Assembly: GCA_050949645.1 (NCBI GenBank)
Contig: JBMNGC010000001.1
Coordinates: 620,001 to 684,000 of the forward strand
DNA from: RUG369 sp050949645
GTDB lineage: Bacteria; Planctomycetota; Planctomycetia; Pirellulales; Thermoguttaceae
Reading direction: 5' to 3'
DNA length: 64,000 nt
The stretch's first letter is position 1, and every line of letters begins with the position of its first letter. The notes under the pieces were generated by a model. The model was not told the origin of the DNA and searched no databases. It worked only from the letters and a program-made list of their open reading frames with translations. Below, in pieces: positions 18,255 through 29,700 of the stretch. The translations under genes were made by a program, and so were the position numbers.

Positions 18255-18617
18255 AACCGTACTCTCGTTGTCTAACGTCTACGAACACGTGCTGGGAACG
18301 TATTCCGAAAGCCGCGCTCGTTTAACGCGCCTCCGACTATCTGCGTCTAAAACGCCAAAAGACAAGACGTTGTATCCTTACTCTGTCTTTTGTTGTCTTT
18401 GGGAGCAGGGGCTTGACTAAACTTAGCTACGCAACGCTAAGCAATTCTAGGAAAATACTCAAGATCATTTTGAAGAGCGACAGATAAAAAACGTTGTTTT
18501 TAAAGAGTGTCGTCTAAAAATTTCGTAGCGGATGGCAAATAGATAAAATGGGCTAGTTGTCTTAGACGTTCAAAGGCTCCGGCGCTGCGCTTCGGGCCCT
18601 GAGCGGTTGCAATCATA
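18255..18617. other. Intergenic between pcrA-like gene and secretin gene
   Basis: 363 bases, both flanking genes on the minus strand, so it should hold the secretin promoter. I could not fix one. The only structure noted is a small inverted repeat CTTAGC-tacgcaac-GCTAAG near 18422-18441. No coding signal is evident. Confidence 0.35.
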
Positions 18618-21263
18618 TTAAGAGGGGTTTCTACCGCGACCAATGGCAACGAGCGTAAGATCTGGATCGCTGAGGGGAAGGTCAAGCATTCCTACTTCAG
18701 AAAGGAAAGAAATGCTTGCTATCTGGTCAAACGAAGGTCCATGAATCTTCTTCACAACGCCGGTCCCGTACTTCTTGTGCTGAACAAAGGAATTGACGAC
18801 AATCTTCCTGGGCGGCAAACCAATGGATTCTCTTTCCTTTGGATCGCGCCATCCGTCAAGCTTTGAGGCGGCGGAGAGAGCGTTGGGCTTAATACCTTGC
18901 CATTTGGCCGCAGAAAGGTTTTTGTCACTGGCGTCGTTTTTTCTCGAGCGCGCGCCTGATTCGTCATTGACGTCAATTTCAGGGACGTCTGCGTCATAGA
19001 AGTCCTGGATCGATTCGGGATCAGCTTCAAAGGTTAGGTCGGAGTCGACCGAGTCGTCGCGTTCCTTTTTAGAGACCAACTGGTCTTCGTCGGCTTGCAA
19101 AAAATTACGCGGGGCTTCTTTCCAGAAAGCGCGACGCTGCGACGTTCCTTTTATTCGGTCGAAGAAATTTGGGATAACGATTTTCGCATGCGGATCGGCG
19201 GCTGCTTCCGCCTTGAGCGCGCGGAGCCACGCTTCTTGACTGCTGAACTTATCAATTCCCCCTTTGGGGAATTCGTAGAGAAAACGACTTGGAATAGTAA
19301 AGGATTGGCTCCCACGGAATTCACGCATATGAGTGTAAGACAGACGCAACTCTTCCATAGCACGAGTCAGACCGACGAAAAGGAGTCTTCGCTCTTCCTC
19401 AAGCTGCCGCTCTTCGTCTGAGCTCCGCTGGTGGGGAAGGACGCCGTCTTCGATCGCGACGATGTAAACGACTGGAAATTCCAGCCCCTTTGCAGCATGG
19501 AGCGTCATTAAGGAAACGCGGTCTTCATTGGCGCTCCATGAATCGACGTCGCTGATAAGCGCTATTTGTTCGAGGAAGGTTCCGAGCCGATCACAGGTTT
19601 GTCCCGCTTGAGGGAAGAGTTGATCGGCTCGCCTTTCTTCTTCGATTTGCACAAAATCTGCGTCAAATTCGCGGACTTCGGAAAGAAGCTCCTGGATATT
19701 AGCTAATCGTTGCTCGTCCGCGTCCGTTTTGATTGAATTACGAAGAAACTCAAGATATTTGCTTTCCGTAAGGATCATGCCGAGAACGACTTCTAAGTCG
19801 GAGCCGTCGTCAACCGTTTTTCTGACGCGGTCGATAAGCGAAACAAACTTTTTGAGCGATTTCTGCGCTCTCGTAGAAAGGCTGTCGATACGGGTGGCGG
19901 CGCGAGCCGCTTCAAAGAGCGTTATGTTGTTCTCTTCCGCGAATTTTTCCAATCTTGTAAGGGTAACGTTTCCGATTCCTCGAGTCGGAAGGTTGACAAC
20001 GCGTTTGAATGAAACGACGTCGCTGGGGTTGTAAACCAGCTGAAGGTAGGAACAGACGTCTTTAACCTCCTTACGATTAAAGAACTCGAGTCCACGGACC
20101 AACTGATAGGGAACGCCGTATCTTCTGAGCGCATATTCAAGATTTCGAGAAAGCGCGTTCATCCTGTAAAAGATCGCGTAATCTCGAGCGTTCCGTTTGC
20201 CTGACAAAAGCTCAGCGGCTATTTCTGCGGCGATCGTTTCCGCTTCTTCGTTCTGGTCGGCATTGACGATAATTCTTGGGGAAACTCCTTCGGGATTGTC
20301 AGTATAGAGCTCCTTATCCTTGCGGTAAACGTTATGCTTAATGAGAGAATCAGCGACGCGGAGCACGCTCTTAACACTACGATAATTCTGTTCAAGTCGC
20401 ACAACCTTGGCGTCGGGAAAGTCGCGCTCAAAGTTGAGAATGTTATCAAGTTGGGCGCCGCGCCAGCCATAGATTGACTGGTCCGGGTCGCCCGTCGCCG
20501 CCAGATTGGGATAATCGACCGAGAGCGCGCGTGCGATCGCGTATTGGACAAAGTTTGTATCCTGATATTCGTCGACGAGGATATATCGAAATCTCGAATC
20601 GAGACGAGCTCTAATTTCAGGGTTCTCCTTAAGCAAGACAGCGACGTGAAAGAGTAGATCGTCAAAATCGACGGCGTTTGCTTTTTTGAGCGCCGCCTGA
20701 TACGCCGGATAAGCTTCCTCAACAACCTTGCCAAGGAGGCTGCCGGCTCGAGCGCAATATTCATCTGCGCTCACAAGGGAGTTTTTAGCCCAGCTGATCG
20801 CAGACGCCACCTTTGAGACGTCAATTCCGGGTGGTAGACTTTTGTTAGGAACTATTCCTTTGAGTAGCTTTTGGCTTTCATCAGCGTCATAGATAGCAAA
20901 GTTCCCTTCGAGTTGTACAAACCGCGCATAGTATCGAAGTAGGTACGCGCAGAAACGATGAAACGTTCCGACCCAAACGCGAGCGCCAGGCGCCAGATTT
21001 TGTAATCGCGTTTTCATCTCATCAGCTGCTTTATTCGTGAACGTCAGCGCGGCAATCTGGTAATCGCGGACTCCATTCTGCAACAGCCATGCAACGCGGT
21101 GCGTAACAACGCGCGTCTTCCCGCTCCCGGGTCCCGCGAGCACAAGCAATGGACCGTCCTTATGCGTAACGGCTTCTCGTTGGGCTTTGTTGAGTCCTAC
21201 GAGCAATGGATTTGCGTCTCTCTGGTCAAAGGGCTCAGAGTTTAGGAAATCGTCTTGCAGCAT
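18618..21263 (-). CDS. pcrA: UvrD/PcrA-family ATP-dependent DNA helicase
   Basis: Superfamily 1A 3'-5' DNA helicase for DNA repair and removal of proteins from DNA, acting in the cytoplasm, 881 residues. All helicase motifs are visible in order: Q motif LNKAQREAVTH, Walker A AGPGSGKT, motif Ia LTFTNKAADEMK, motif Ib VGTFHRFC, Walker B ILVDEYQDTN, motif III GDPDQSIYGWRGA, motif IV LEQNYRS, motif V VSLMTLHAAKGLEFPVVYI and motif VI RRLLFVGLTRAME. The C-terminus has a long charged linker and ends in a PcrA-type Tudor-like domain (FVQHKKYGTGVVKKIHG), which in PcrA binds RNA polymerase. The ATG at 21263 was chosen because GGAG lies 8 bases upstream. The frame extends to a TTG at 21296. Confidence 0.93.
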   Translation of the reverse strand: MLQDDFLNSEPFDQRDANPLLVGLNKAQREAVTHKDGPLLVLAGPGSGKTRVVTHRVAWLLQNGVRDYQIAALTFTNKAADEMKTRLQNLAPGARVWVGTFHRFCAYLLRYYARFVQLEGNFAIYDADESQKLLKGIVPNKSLPPGIDVSKVASAISWAKNSLVSADEYCARAGSLLGKVVEEAYPAYQAALKKANAVDFDDLLFHVAVLLKENPEIRARLDSRFRYILVDEYQDTNFVQYAIARALSVDYPNLAATGDPDQSIYGWRGAQLDNILNFERDFPDAKVVRLEQNYRSVKSVLRVADSLIKHNVYRKDKELYTDNPEGVSPRIIVNADQNEEAETIAAEIAAELLSGKRNARDYAIFYRMNALSRNLEYALRRYGVPYQLVRGLEFFNRKEVKDVCSYLQLVYNPSDVVSFKRVVNLPTRGIGNVTLTRLEKFAEENNITLFEAARAATRIDSLSTRAQKSLKKFVSLIDRVRKTVDDGSDLEVVLGMILTESKYLEFLRNSIKTDADEQRLANIQELLSEVREFDADFVQIEEERRADQLFPQAGQTCDRLGTFLEQIALISDVDSWSANEDRVSLMTLHAAKGLEFPVVYIVAIEDGVLPHQRSSDEERQLEEERRLLFVGLTRAMEELRLSYTHMREFRGSQSFTIPSRFLYEFPKGGIDKFSSQEAWLRALKAEAAADPHAKIVIPNFFDRIKGTSQRRAFWKEAPRNFLQADEDQLVSKKERDDSVDSDLTFEADPESIQDFYDADVPEIDVNDESGARSRKNDASDKNLSAAKWQGIKPNALSAASKLDGWRDPKERESIGLPPRKIVVNSFVQHKKYGTGVVKKIHGPSFDQIASISFLSEVGMLDLPLSDPDLTLVAIGRGRNPS

Positions 21264-21639
21264 GCGTAGGGCTCCAGAATTGCGAAGGCGCGCCAAGTTT
21301 ACACGAGGCGCGCCGAAGTTATGTTCAGTAACGACGCCGAAAGAGAAAACCCCCTGGCGTTTCTATTTTAAAGGATTTTACGCTGCGCGGAATCGCGGCG
21401 AAGTAAAAGTGGCGACATTGACCAAAAGGATGGAAGTTATCTAGCGCAGGAGCGAAGGCTTACTCTCGGAACAGGCGGTCGTCCAAGGATTTCCGATTGG
21501 CCTGCGAGGCGCTTCGACGCGCATAATTGTCTTGCTGATCTTTCGGGTAGTCGGAAAAAATGGCGCGCTATTCGTCAAGTTGCTGCCGGATTTCAAGACG
21601 TCTCCCTTCCTTTTCCGGGGGCGGGAGGCGCTCAGAACC
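21264..21639. other. Intergenic with a possible decayed C-terminal extension
   Basis: 376 bases between two minus-strand genes. From 21639 down to 21460, in frame with the DUF1573 gene, the sequence reads as two coding-like stretches (23 and 35 codons) separated by TAG at 21568-21570 and ended by TAA at 21460-21462. The rest, to the helicase start, shows no gene, and I could not identify the helicase promoter. Confidence 0.35.
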
Positions 21640-22806
21640 TTAGTCGTCCTTATTCGATTCGCTCCCATTAGAGACGCGTAGCTTCGCTTGTAGTTTGACT
21701 CTCTGCGTCGCGTTATCGGCGTCGACAACTTCTTTGGTAAAATTGCCAGAGGAGATCTGCACTGTAAGGAAGAGGACGCGTCCGTCCGCCGTTTCAATCT
21801 TTAGCTTGGGGTTTTTATCGGAGTCGGAGAGCATTGAAGGATCGAAGGTGACGGGCACGACGTAAACCTTCGAAGGTCGGCTCGCCTCCTGAGAGAAGTT
21901 GCACTCTATTGCTTTAGATGGCGACTGTACCGACTTAAGCGTAAATTCTGTGGGAGCAGAAACTACGAAATTCTTAGTAATCTTTTCACCGTGCTCCGAG
22001 GTGAAGAAGGTTAATGTGCCGGGTGAAACAGTCAACGGTGCACGAACGACTCCAGTAACGCTAAGCACGAGGGGCGTCGAACCAGAAGGACCGTTAGACC
22101 AAAGTTGAACCGTCGCATCGATGTAGCCAGGCGGGGCGTCGTTTTTAACAGAGACATTGACAGGGGTTTGGTAGCCGCCGTTAGGCGCTCTGCTGGGCTT
22201 GCCAATCCTGACGTCAAGGTATGGGCTGGACGATGCATAGCGACTGACCGTTTCGTTGTAACCGGGGTAAACGACGATGGTTTGCTGCGATCGTGAGGAC
22301 TGGTTCGTGCTGAGCTGAAGCGGATCATCGCTGCGCTTTGAGCCTGAGGGTTTTATCTCCTGATCAAGGAGAAAGGTAAGCTTCTGAGGTTGAATGGAAA
22401 CATTGTCGATAATAACCCCAGTTACCTTGAGCGGAATTTCAAAGACGCTTGAACCTCGCTGAAAGATTACGGTGACAGTCACATGTCGAGCTCCAGTGAA
22501 GCGAACTCCGTCGATTTCAGCGACAACTTCGCCTTTTTCACCGGGCTTGAAAACGCGTTTTTTCGGTATAAAAACCTTGGTGCACTGGCAACTCGCGCGA
22601 GCAGTGATGAGCGTAAGATCATCTTTGCCGTTGTTGGTAAAGATGAAGGAATGGCGCGGCCTAGTATATCGCGGAATTCCTTTAAAGTCGTAACCGGACT
22701 CAGAAAAGACGCCTTGCGAGTTTTGCTGAGCGTTAACGTCGGCAGGAGCAGCGACGAAAATAAAGAGTATCGAAAGGATCGAAAGCGCAAGTGAAGCACG
22801 ATGCAT
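21640..22806 (-). CDS. DUF1573 exported protein
   Basis: A 388-residue secreted or periplasmic protein. The signal peptide is MHRASLALSILSILFIFVAA with a likely cut after VNA. Residues about 30-130 are a DUF1573 Ig-like sandwich (DFKGIPRYTRPRHSFIFTNN, then ITARASCQCTKVFIPKK and FKPGEKGEVVAEID), a domain common in planctomycetes and Bacteroidetes without a known reaction. Two further beta-sandwich-like stretches follow (DVRIGKPSRAPNGGYQTPVN; LTVSPGTLTFFTSEHGEKIT), suggesting repeated Ig-like units. The ATG at 22806 has GAGGT 6 bases upstream and opens directly into the signal peptide. The longer frame to 22911 does not. Codons past the stop look coding-like (see findings). Confidence 0.82.
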   Translation of the reverse strand: MHRASLALSILSILFIFVAAPADVNAQQNSQGVFSESGYDFKGIPRYTRPRHSFIFTNNGKDDLTLITARASCQCTKVFIPKKRVFKPGEKGEVVAEIDGVRFTGARHVTVTVIFQRGSSVFEIPLKVTGVIIDNVSIQPQKLTFLLDQEIKPSGSKRSDDPLQLSTNQSSRSQQTIVVYPGYNETVSRYASSSPYLDVRIGKPSRAPNGGYQTPVNVSVKNDAPPGYIDATVQLWSNGPSGSTPLVLSVTGVVRAPLTVSPGTLTFFTSEHGEKITKNFVVSAPTEFTLKSVQSPSKAIECNFSQEASRPSKVYVVPVTFDPSMLSDSDKNPKLKIETADGRVLFLTVQISSGNFTKEVVDADNATQRVKLQAKLRVSNGSESNKDD

Positions 22807-23264
22807 TGTAACCTCGCGACGCGCGTTCACGGAGGCAAGGACGCCAGAGTTGAAACGCGTTCCCTGGAGTTGAATAAACAAGCCAAGTCCTGAGATGCAG
22901 ACGCCATTCATCTTTGCATACGATATTCAGAACTTCGCGTCACGCATAATGTTGACGTAGTATGGAGACCCTAATTTCCCAGTAGGCATTATAAGGATGA
23001 AGCGCATTTTAACAATGGTAAAATTGCGAAAATACGTAATTCAATTTTCTCCAGTATCGGTGAATTTGCCGGTCTCAACCTCTGTGATCTCCTCGAGGAG
23101 TGATTTGGTTGAAACGCGATACATTTGGGGAGTCTGCACTAGGAACCGCTCGCAGACTAGCCAAAATATTTAAAACGGCAAATAGCGGTTTTAAGAAAAT
23201 AGGCGTTTTATTAAGAAATTTTCATTAAAACACGGATGAAACAAATATAACGCTTGTGCTATTG

Positions 23265-23293
23265 TTGACGGTAACCAGTGATTTTTTTAAAAT
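23265..23293 (+). promoter_or_regulatory. Strong sigma70-type promoter with A/T-rich upstream tract
   Basis: TTGACG at 23265-23270, exact 17-base spacer, TAAAAT at 23288-23293. The 100 bases upstream are rich in A and T runs, as in UP elements. It should drive a leader of about 470 bases into the gene at 23770. Confidence 0.7.
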
Positions 23294-23313
23294 GCCAGAG
23301 TAGAGGAGTGTGT

Positions 23314-23358
23314 ATGCCGTTCTTTCTTGTAAAGCTTGTGTTTTTCGCATGCATTTAA
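23314..23358 (+). CDS. Possible 14-residue hydrophobic leader peptide
   Basis: GAGGAG is followed 6 bases later by an ATG that encodes MPFFLVKLVFFACI and a TAA stop. It lies about 15 bases after the expected transcription start of the promoter at 23265-23293. It could be a leader peptide or small membrane peptide. Such a short ORF can arise by chance. Confidence 0.35.
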   Translation: MPFFLVKLVFFACI

Positions 23359-23769
23359 GGAATTTAACGGGAGAACTATTCATCTAAGCGGAGTCGTTTG
23401 TCGGCTTTTTGCGCTGTTCGTACGTTTTAGCCCAATTTATTGGCGCGATTGCTTTTACTGGAAAATTCCGAGTCGTTGATTTGACTAACGCCCTGACTCG
23501 TTGCCTTTTCCATAAAGGAACAATATATCAGGCGTCGAATAACATGATTACGGCGCTGGATCTGTCTATGGGGACGACCGTAGAGGCCCCATGGCGCCGA
23601 AAGTCGTGAGATCATGAAACGCTTCAGTTTTCTTGGAGAGACCAGCTCTTTCCAAGCGACAAGAGCGGACGCGTAACGATAGACCGTTTGCGCAGCAGTG
23701 CGTAGCGCCGTTGAACAAAGCGCTACGGACGCGTGTTTTGAAGCGCAGGTCAGAAAGAAGGAGTTTAGA

Positions 23770-26700
23770 ATGACGTCTTTTTTTAATTTCTTTAATAACA
23801 GAAGTCAGCAAAAGAGGAATCAGGCGAAACGCGGCGCTCTTGCCCGTTCTCCTTTAAAACCACGACGTCTCATGACGGAAACGCTGGAAGACCGCCGACT
23901 CCTCGCTGTCGACGTTCTGGGAGGCGTTTCTGCGGCGTTTGCCGACACGGCGAACATCATTGATATTTCTTCTGACGACGCGTCGATTGCGTCCATTAAG
24001 CAGGCGATTGCCGAGGCCGCCGCGAGCCCGGAAGACGACGTCATCCAGATCTCCGCGTCTACTTTGAAATTTGCCTCCGCGTCCGACGAGATTACGATTG
24101 ACGTCAATTCTTCGGAATATGGTTCGATCACGCTCGTCGCCGTTGACGGCGACGTCACGATCGACGCGAATTCTCTCGCTCGCGCCTTCTCGGTGAAGAA
24201 CGGCGACGTTGTGCTTCAGGGCTTCAATATTGTCAATGGCGTCGCTGACTACGGCGGGGCTATCGCTAACGACGGCGACTTGACCCTGGTAGGGGTGACG
24301 CTCTCGAACAACCAGGCGACAGTCTCCGGAGGCGCTATAGCTAACAGCGGCTCGCTTGCTGTTCAAGACTCGGTTATTACGGACAACTCTTCAAATGGTT
24401 CCGGCGGCGCCATCTACGAAGGCGATTTCTCTTGGCCCACCGCCGACGCCCCCGAATGGACGACGATTCCGGATCAGACGGGCTCTAAGGGTACGACGAT
24501 CTCCGTTGACCTTTCCGACTATATCAACGCCGGCGACTGGACCTATTCCTATAAGATCGCTAGCACAACGAGCGTTATTCTCTTGACGGAGCCGATGCTG
24601 AGCGATTCGGGAGTTCTTTCCTTTACGTTTATCGGCGACGAACAGTTCTACGGTGAAGACGACTACTCCGCGATCAACGTCACAGTCACCGCGACTGACG
24701 GAGTCAACTCTGATTCTACGACCTTTACCGTCACTCTGGCAGAGCAGACTTCCGTAACGCTTGCCGCTATCCTTTCGAATATGACGTACGAAGACGCTTG
24801 CGCCGAGTACGAGCAGGTGTTCAAGAACAAAGTCATTGGATATTGCAGGGATGAAGGTATTCCCGAGCCCTCTGTTGTGGACGTTGCCGAGCCCACGACT
24901 ATTCAGATCTGGATTCAAGACTTCGATTATTCTTCAAATGAGGATAAAATCTGGGACGCGGGCGACAACTACTTCATCATGGGGATCGAATACCGTCTGC
25001 ATCTTGAAAACGCGAAAATCACCGAGTTCACCGGCGATACCGACCTCAAACGCGCCGCCTTCCGCCCAAGGCTGCTCGATAACGGCGACTATGAATTTAT
25101 CGTCGCTTATACCTCTGACCCTGGCTTCGGCTATGAGGAAGCTCTGCTGCTCGACGTTCTGACAATTGAAGCTATCGATCCTTCTCAGCCCGTGAGCGCG
25201 ACGATCTATCAGCTCAATCAGAACTTCACATTCCCGGTCTATACTCGTTTTTACAATGAACCCAACCCGCGCGACTTCGCTCGTAACCACGTCAACGTCG
25301 ACCCGAGTCAGACGCTTTTTTTGAGCACGATCTCCAACTCTACTGATCCGCTGTCCGCGATTCCAGGCGAGCCGTTTGACCGTGACACGTTCCCGTCCAC
25401 CTACATCGACCCTAACGAGTATCCATACGTCTCAGGTGCGAAGCTTGATAAGGCTGCGGTCGGATTTTCCAATGCAAGTCTTGGGGCTTCCAAGTCGCTG
25501 ACTATTTCGAACTCCTTGATTGCCAACAATGCGGCCGATGGTTCGGGGGCAGTCTATATCGCCTCTGACGGAACAGCGACGTTCTATAACAACACCCTTG
25601 CGGACAATACAGCGTCGACAGGCGCTATTGTCTACGCGGGTTCGACGGCTGGAGCCGTCTCGATTGCAAACTCGATCGTTGTAAACGATGGGCTTAAGCC
25701 AGTTTCGGGAGTCGCTGACGTCACCGGCAGCCTCTTCAACGCTTCTGCGCCGGGCGCGATTGAGTATTCAGGCGGCGCGCTCTTTAACGACGCGTCCAAT
25801 GGCGACTATTCGCTTGTTTATGGTTCTGAGGCGATGAACATCGGCTCAGACGCGTACGCTCTTGACGTGAACGGCATTGCGCTCGCAAGGGATCTTGCCG
25901 GCGCGTCTCGCATTGTCGGAAGGGTAGACGCCGGCGCCTATGAATATCAGGGCTCAGCGCCTGCTCGACCGGCGAGCCTCGCTGTTTCAGATTACGTGGA
26001 ATCTGAGAAAAACCCGAGCTTGTCATGGACCGCTTCGTCTTCAGCCGACGTCGACGGGTATTACATCTACTATAATGACGGAACGACGTTGACTCTTATA
26101 GCTGAGGTTGACTCTTCAACGACGACCTACGCTAACCTAGCAGACGCTATAATTTTTGAGGATAACGCGTCCTACACATTCAGCGTTTCGGCTTTTAACG
26201 CGTTTGGCGAATCCGCGAAAGCGACTGTTACGCTAAGCACGGGCGTCGTTCCAGCGGCGCCGTCGGATCTGACGTTTGGCGATTATGCCGACGGGTCTGT
26301 GACTCTCAGTTGGACTGCAGGGCAGGGCGCGACCTCTTACAATGTTGAGTTGCTCGGCCCGGGCGGCGAATGGACCATTCTTGGCACAACGGCGGATACG
26401 ACGTATACCGTTACGGACCTGAACGACTTCACAACTTACACGTTCCGCGTTACGTCCGTCAATACTTCCGGAACAGCTTCCTCCGACGCCGTCGAATTCG
26501 CGACAGTTGGATCTCTTTCCGCTCCGACCGGTTTCAAACAGTCAGGCGCTTACACGGGCGACGGAAATATTACGCTCGAGTGGAACGCCGTGGACAACGC
26601 TCGCGGCTATGCGATTCGTCAAAAGATCGACGGCGTCTGGACAACGCTCAGCTTCGTTGCCAATCCGACCTATACGGTCAGCGATCTCTCCGACAACACT

Positions 26701-29700
26701 GCTTATGAATTCAGCGTCGCCGCTTATGCCAAGGATTCGGACGGCAATGTTTATTACTCCGACTACACTGAGCTTTCCCTGACAACGACGATTGCTCCTG
26801 CCGCTCCCGAAAACGTTGCATGGGCGACAGAGTATGACGGAAGCGGTTCAGCGGAACTGACCTGGGACGCTGTGGATGGCGCATACGCCTATTCGATCGC
26901 TCGGTATGTCGACGGTAGCTGGAGTGAATTCATACGTACGGTCGATTTGTCATACACAATTGACGGGCTTGCTAACAATGCCGAATACGTCTTCGGCGTC
27001 GCCGCCTATACCGTCTCTGGATCGACGAAGTACTATTCCGACTATACGCGCATTGATCTAACTACGACCGTAGCGCCCGACGCGCCGACGAACGTTGCTT
27101 TCGAGACCGGAGAGGACGGAACGTCTGCCACTCTCGTTTGGAACCCCGTGGAATATGCCGACGGTTACCTTATTGAACAGCAGTTTGGCGACGAATGGAT
27201 CTCCGTTGCGACACTTGACGCCGAGGCGTCTTCCTGGATTCCCTCCGGACTCGAGGAGAACACGACCTACACCTTCCGTATCTCTGCGTTCAACGAGGCT
27301 GGTTCTTCCGACTTCGTTGAGGCTTCGCTGACCACGGGCGTCGCTGTGGCTCCGGAGGCTCCGACCGATTTCCAGATTGTCGGTTACAATGCTGAAACGC
27401 GTCGCGCCACGATGACATGGGCCGATAACGCGGCAAACGAGCACGGTTATGAAGTTCAGTATAGCTACGACGGAACAACCTGGCACACTGCCGCGATGCT
27501 TGAAGCTGATTCTACGTCCCGCGTGGCCACCGGTTTGACTCCTGGCGTGACATATTATTTCCGTGTCGCTGCGTTTAATACAGCTGGTTATTCCGACTGG
27601 GCGCAGGTCTCGTTCGAGACGCCAGCCGAAGTTCCCTCAGCGCCGACGGACGTTGTCTTCAGCGACTACGATGCAGACGCGCAGACGGTCGTCGTTTCCT
27701 GGACCGACAATTCGGACGACGAGATCAACTTCCGCGTGCAGTACAGCCTTGACCAGACCAACTGGTACACTAGCGCGAACACTGATCCAGGCGTTACTTC
27801 GTACACTGCTACTGGACTTGTGCCAGGACGCACCTACTATTACCGCGTCGCTGCTGTTGGACTTTATGGAATTTCCGACTGGGCTACCGGATCGTACACC
27901 GTCGAAACGGTTTCTCCCGATCTGCCCGCCGCACCCTCTGACATTGAGTTCTCCGGAGTGGAGTTTACAGACAGCGGCGTGATCGCGACGATGTCTTGGA
28001 CGGATAATTCTGACAACGAAGATCGTTTCGTGGTTCAGTTCAGCTATGACAATGAGAACTGGTATGGAGCGGGCACGACCGACGCGAACGTGTCGACGCG
28101 AACCGCGACAGGACTCGTTGCCGGTCGAACCTACTTTTTCCGTGTCGCTGCGTATAACGACGCCGGCTATTCCGACTGGACGCATGCGACGTTCACTGTT
28201 CCGACCCCCACTATCGACGCACCGTCTGATATCGTCTTCGGCGAATATTCGAACGGCGAGGTTCCGATGTCCTGGACGGATAACTCAGACGATGAACGTG
28301 GATTTATCGTTCAGTTCAGCTACGACGGCGTCAATTGGCACCGTGGCGGCATGACGGAGGCAAATGTTACCTCTCGCGTTGCGACTTCGATGACGCCGGG
28401 GCGCCTCTACTATTTCCGCGTCGCCGCCTATAACGACCTCGGTTATTCCGACTGGGTTACCGGTCAGTACATGACTCCGTCCGGCGCGCCGGTTGCTCCT
28501 GGTGAGATTACCTTCTCCAACTACGACGCGTCGAATCGCACCGTTGACATGGCGTGGGTCGACAATTCTGCGGACGAAACTGGTTTTAATATTCAGTATA
28601 GCATCGACGGCGGCGACACGTGGTTTGCGTCCGGCAACACTTCGGCAGACGTAAATTACCGCACCGCGACGGGGTTACGCGTGGGCGTGACCTACGAGTT
28701 CCGCGTACGATCCTTCAACGCATACGGTTCTTCTGGCTGGACGACCGGTTCCTTCACGGTTCCGATCTCCGAAAACGCGCCTGCCGCTCCGACGGACTTC
28801 GTCTACGGCGAATATGACGCCGACGCCAGAACTCTGGGCATGTCTTGGACTGACAATGCGACGAACGAGACCGGTTACAAGGTTCAGTACAGCATCGACG
28901 GCGGCGCTACCTGGTATGCTGCTGGAAATTACGGCGCAGACGTAACCTCGCGCACTGCGACGAGCGTCAATGCAGGTCGTACCTATATGTTCCGTGTTGC
29001 CGCATACAACGCTGACGGGACGTCGGCGTGGCTTGTAAGCGACCCTTACGAAGTTTCGCCCTCTGTACATATTCCCGCTGCTCCGTCTGAAGTGACTTTC
29101 AGCGATTATGACCCCGAAGCTCAGACCGTCATTATGTCTTGGACGGATAACTCGAGTAATGAAAAGGGCTTCAAGGTCGAATACAGCGTTGACGGCGGCA
29201 CGACCTGGAACGATTCCGCGTACCTCGAAGCGAATGCGACGTCGCGCACGGTCACGAAGCTTGTCCCTGGACGCGACTATTCGTTCCGCGTCGCAGCGTA
29301 CAATAACTACGGATATTCTGACTGGACGTTTGGATCCTTCTCGGTTGTACAGACGGACGAAGTCGAAGCGCCGGTGAATCTTGGGTTTGCCTATTCCTCG
29401 ACGAAGAGGACGATCTCGGTCAGTTGGGACGGCGACGCCGCTGGGTACAACGCCCAGTACCGTCCCAGCGCAAGTTCCGATTGGTACGCGCTTCCCGTCA
29501 GCGAGAAGACCGCGACGCTCACCGGCGTGACCTATGGCTCCTCGTATTACTTCCGCGTCCAATCCGTTGCTGAAGACGGCGCTCTCTCCGAGTGGACCGT
29601 TGACTCGTACGATACATCGACGGGTGGGGCGATTGATTCTGGCGCCCGATACGACGAGATGGAAATCGCTTTCGAAGAAGCGTTTAAAGACTACTTCGAC

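Larger units (their letters stand above)
22807..23769. other. Long regulatory region before the giant surface protein
   Basis: 963 bases between divergent genes. It contains a 12-bp palindrome CTCCTCGAGGAG at 23089-23100, an inverted repeat AGTCTGC (23131-23137) / GCAGACT (23152-23158), an A/T-rich tract at 23160-23260, a near-consensus promoter at 23265-23293 and a 14-codon ORF at 23314-23358. The remaining leader of about 400 bases shows no convincing gene or riboswitch I can name. I found no clear promoter for the DUF1573 gene. Confidence 0.5.

Noticed and set aside
23409..23609. 66-codon ORF in the leader of the giant surface gene
   Set aside because: It begins at a TTG without a Shine-Dalgarno sequence and encodes nothing recognisable.
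22807..23769. Riboswitch (such as c-di-GMP type) before the giant surface gene
   Set aside because: I could not find the conserved core bases or stem arrangement of any riboswitch class I know; only generic hairpins are present.
28675..29562. 295-codon antisense frame in the FN3 region
   Set aside because: It is an Arg/Val/Gly-rich shadow of the FN3 repeats, with no independent start.
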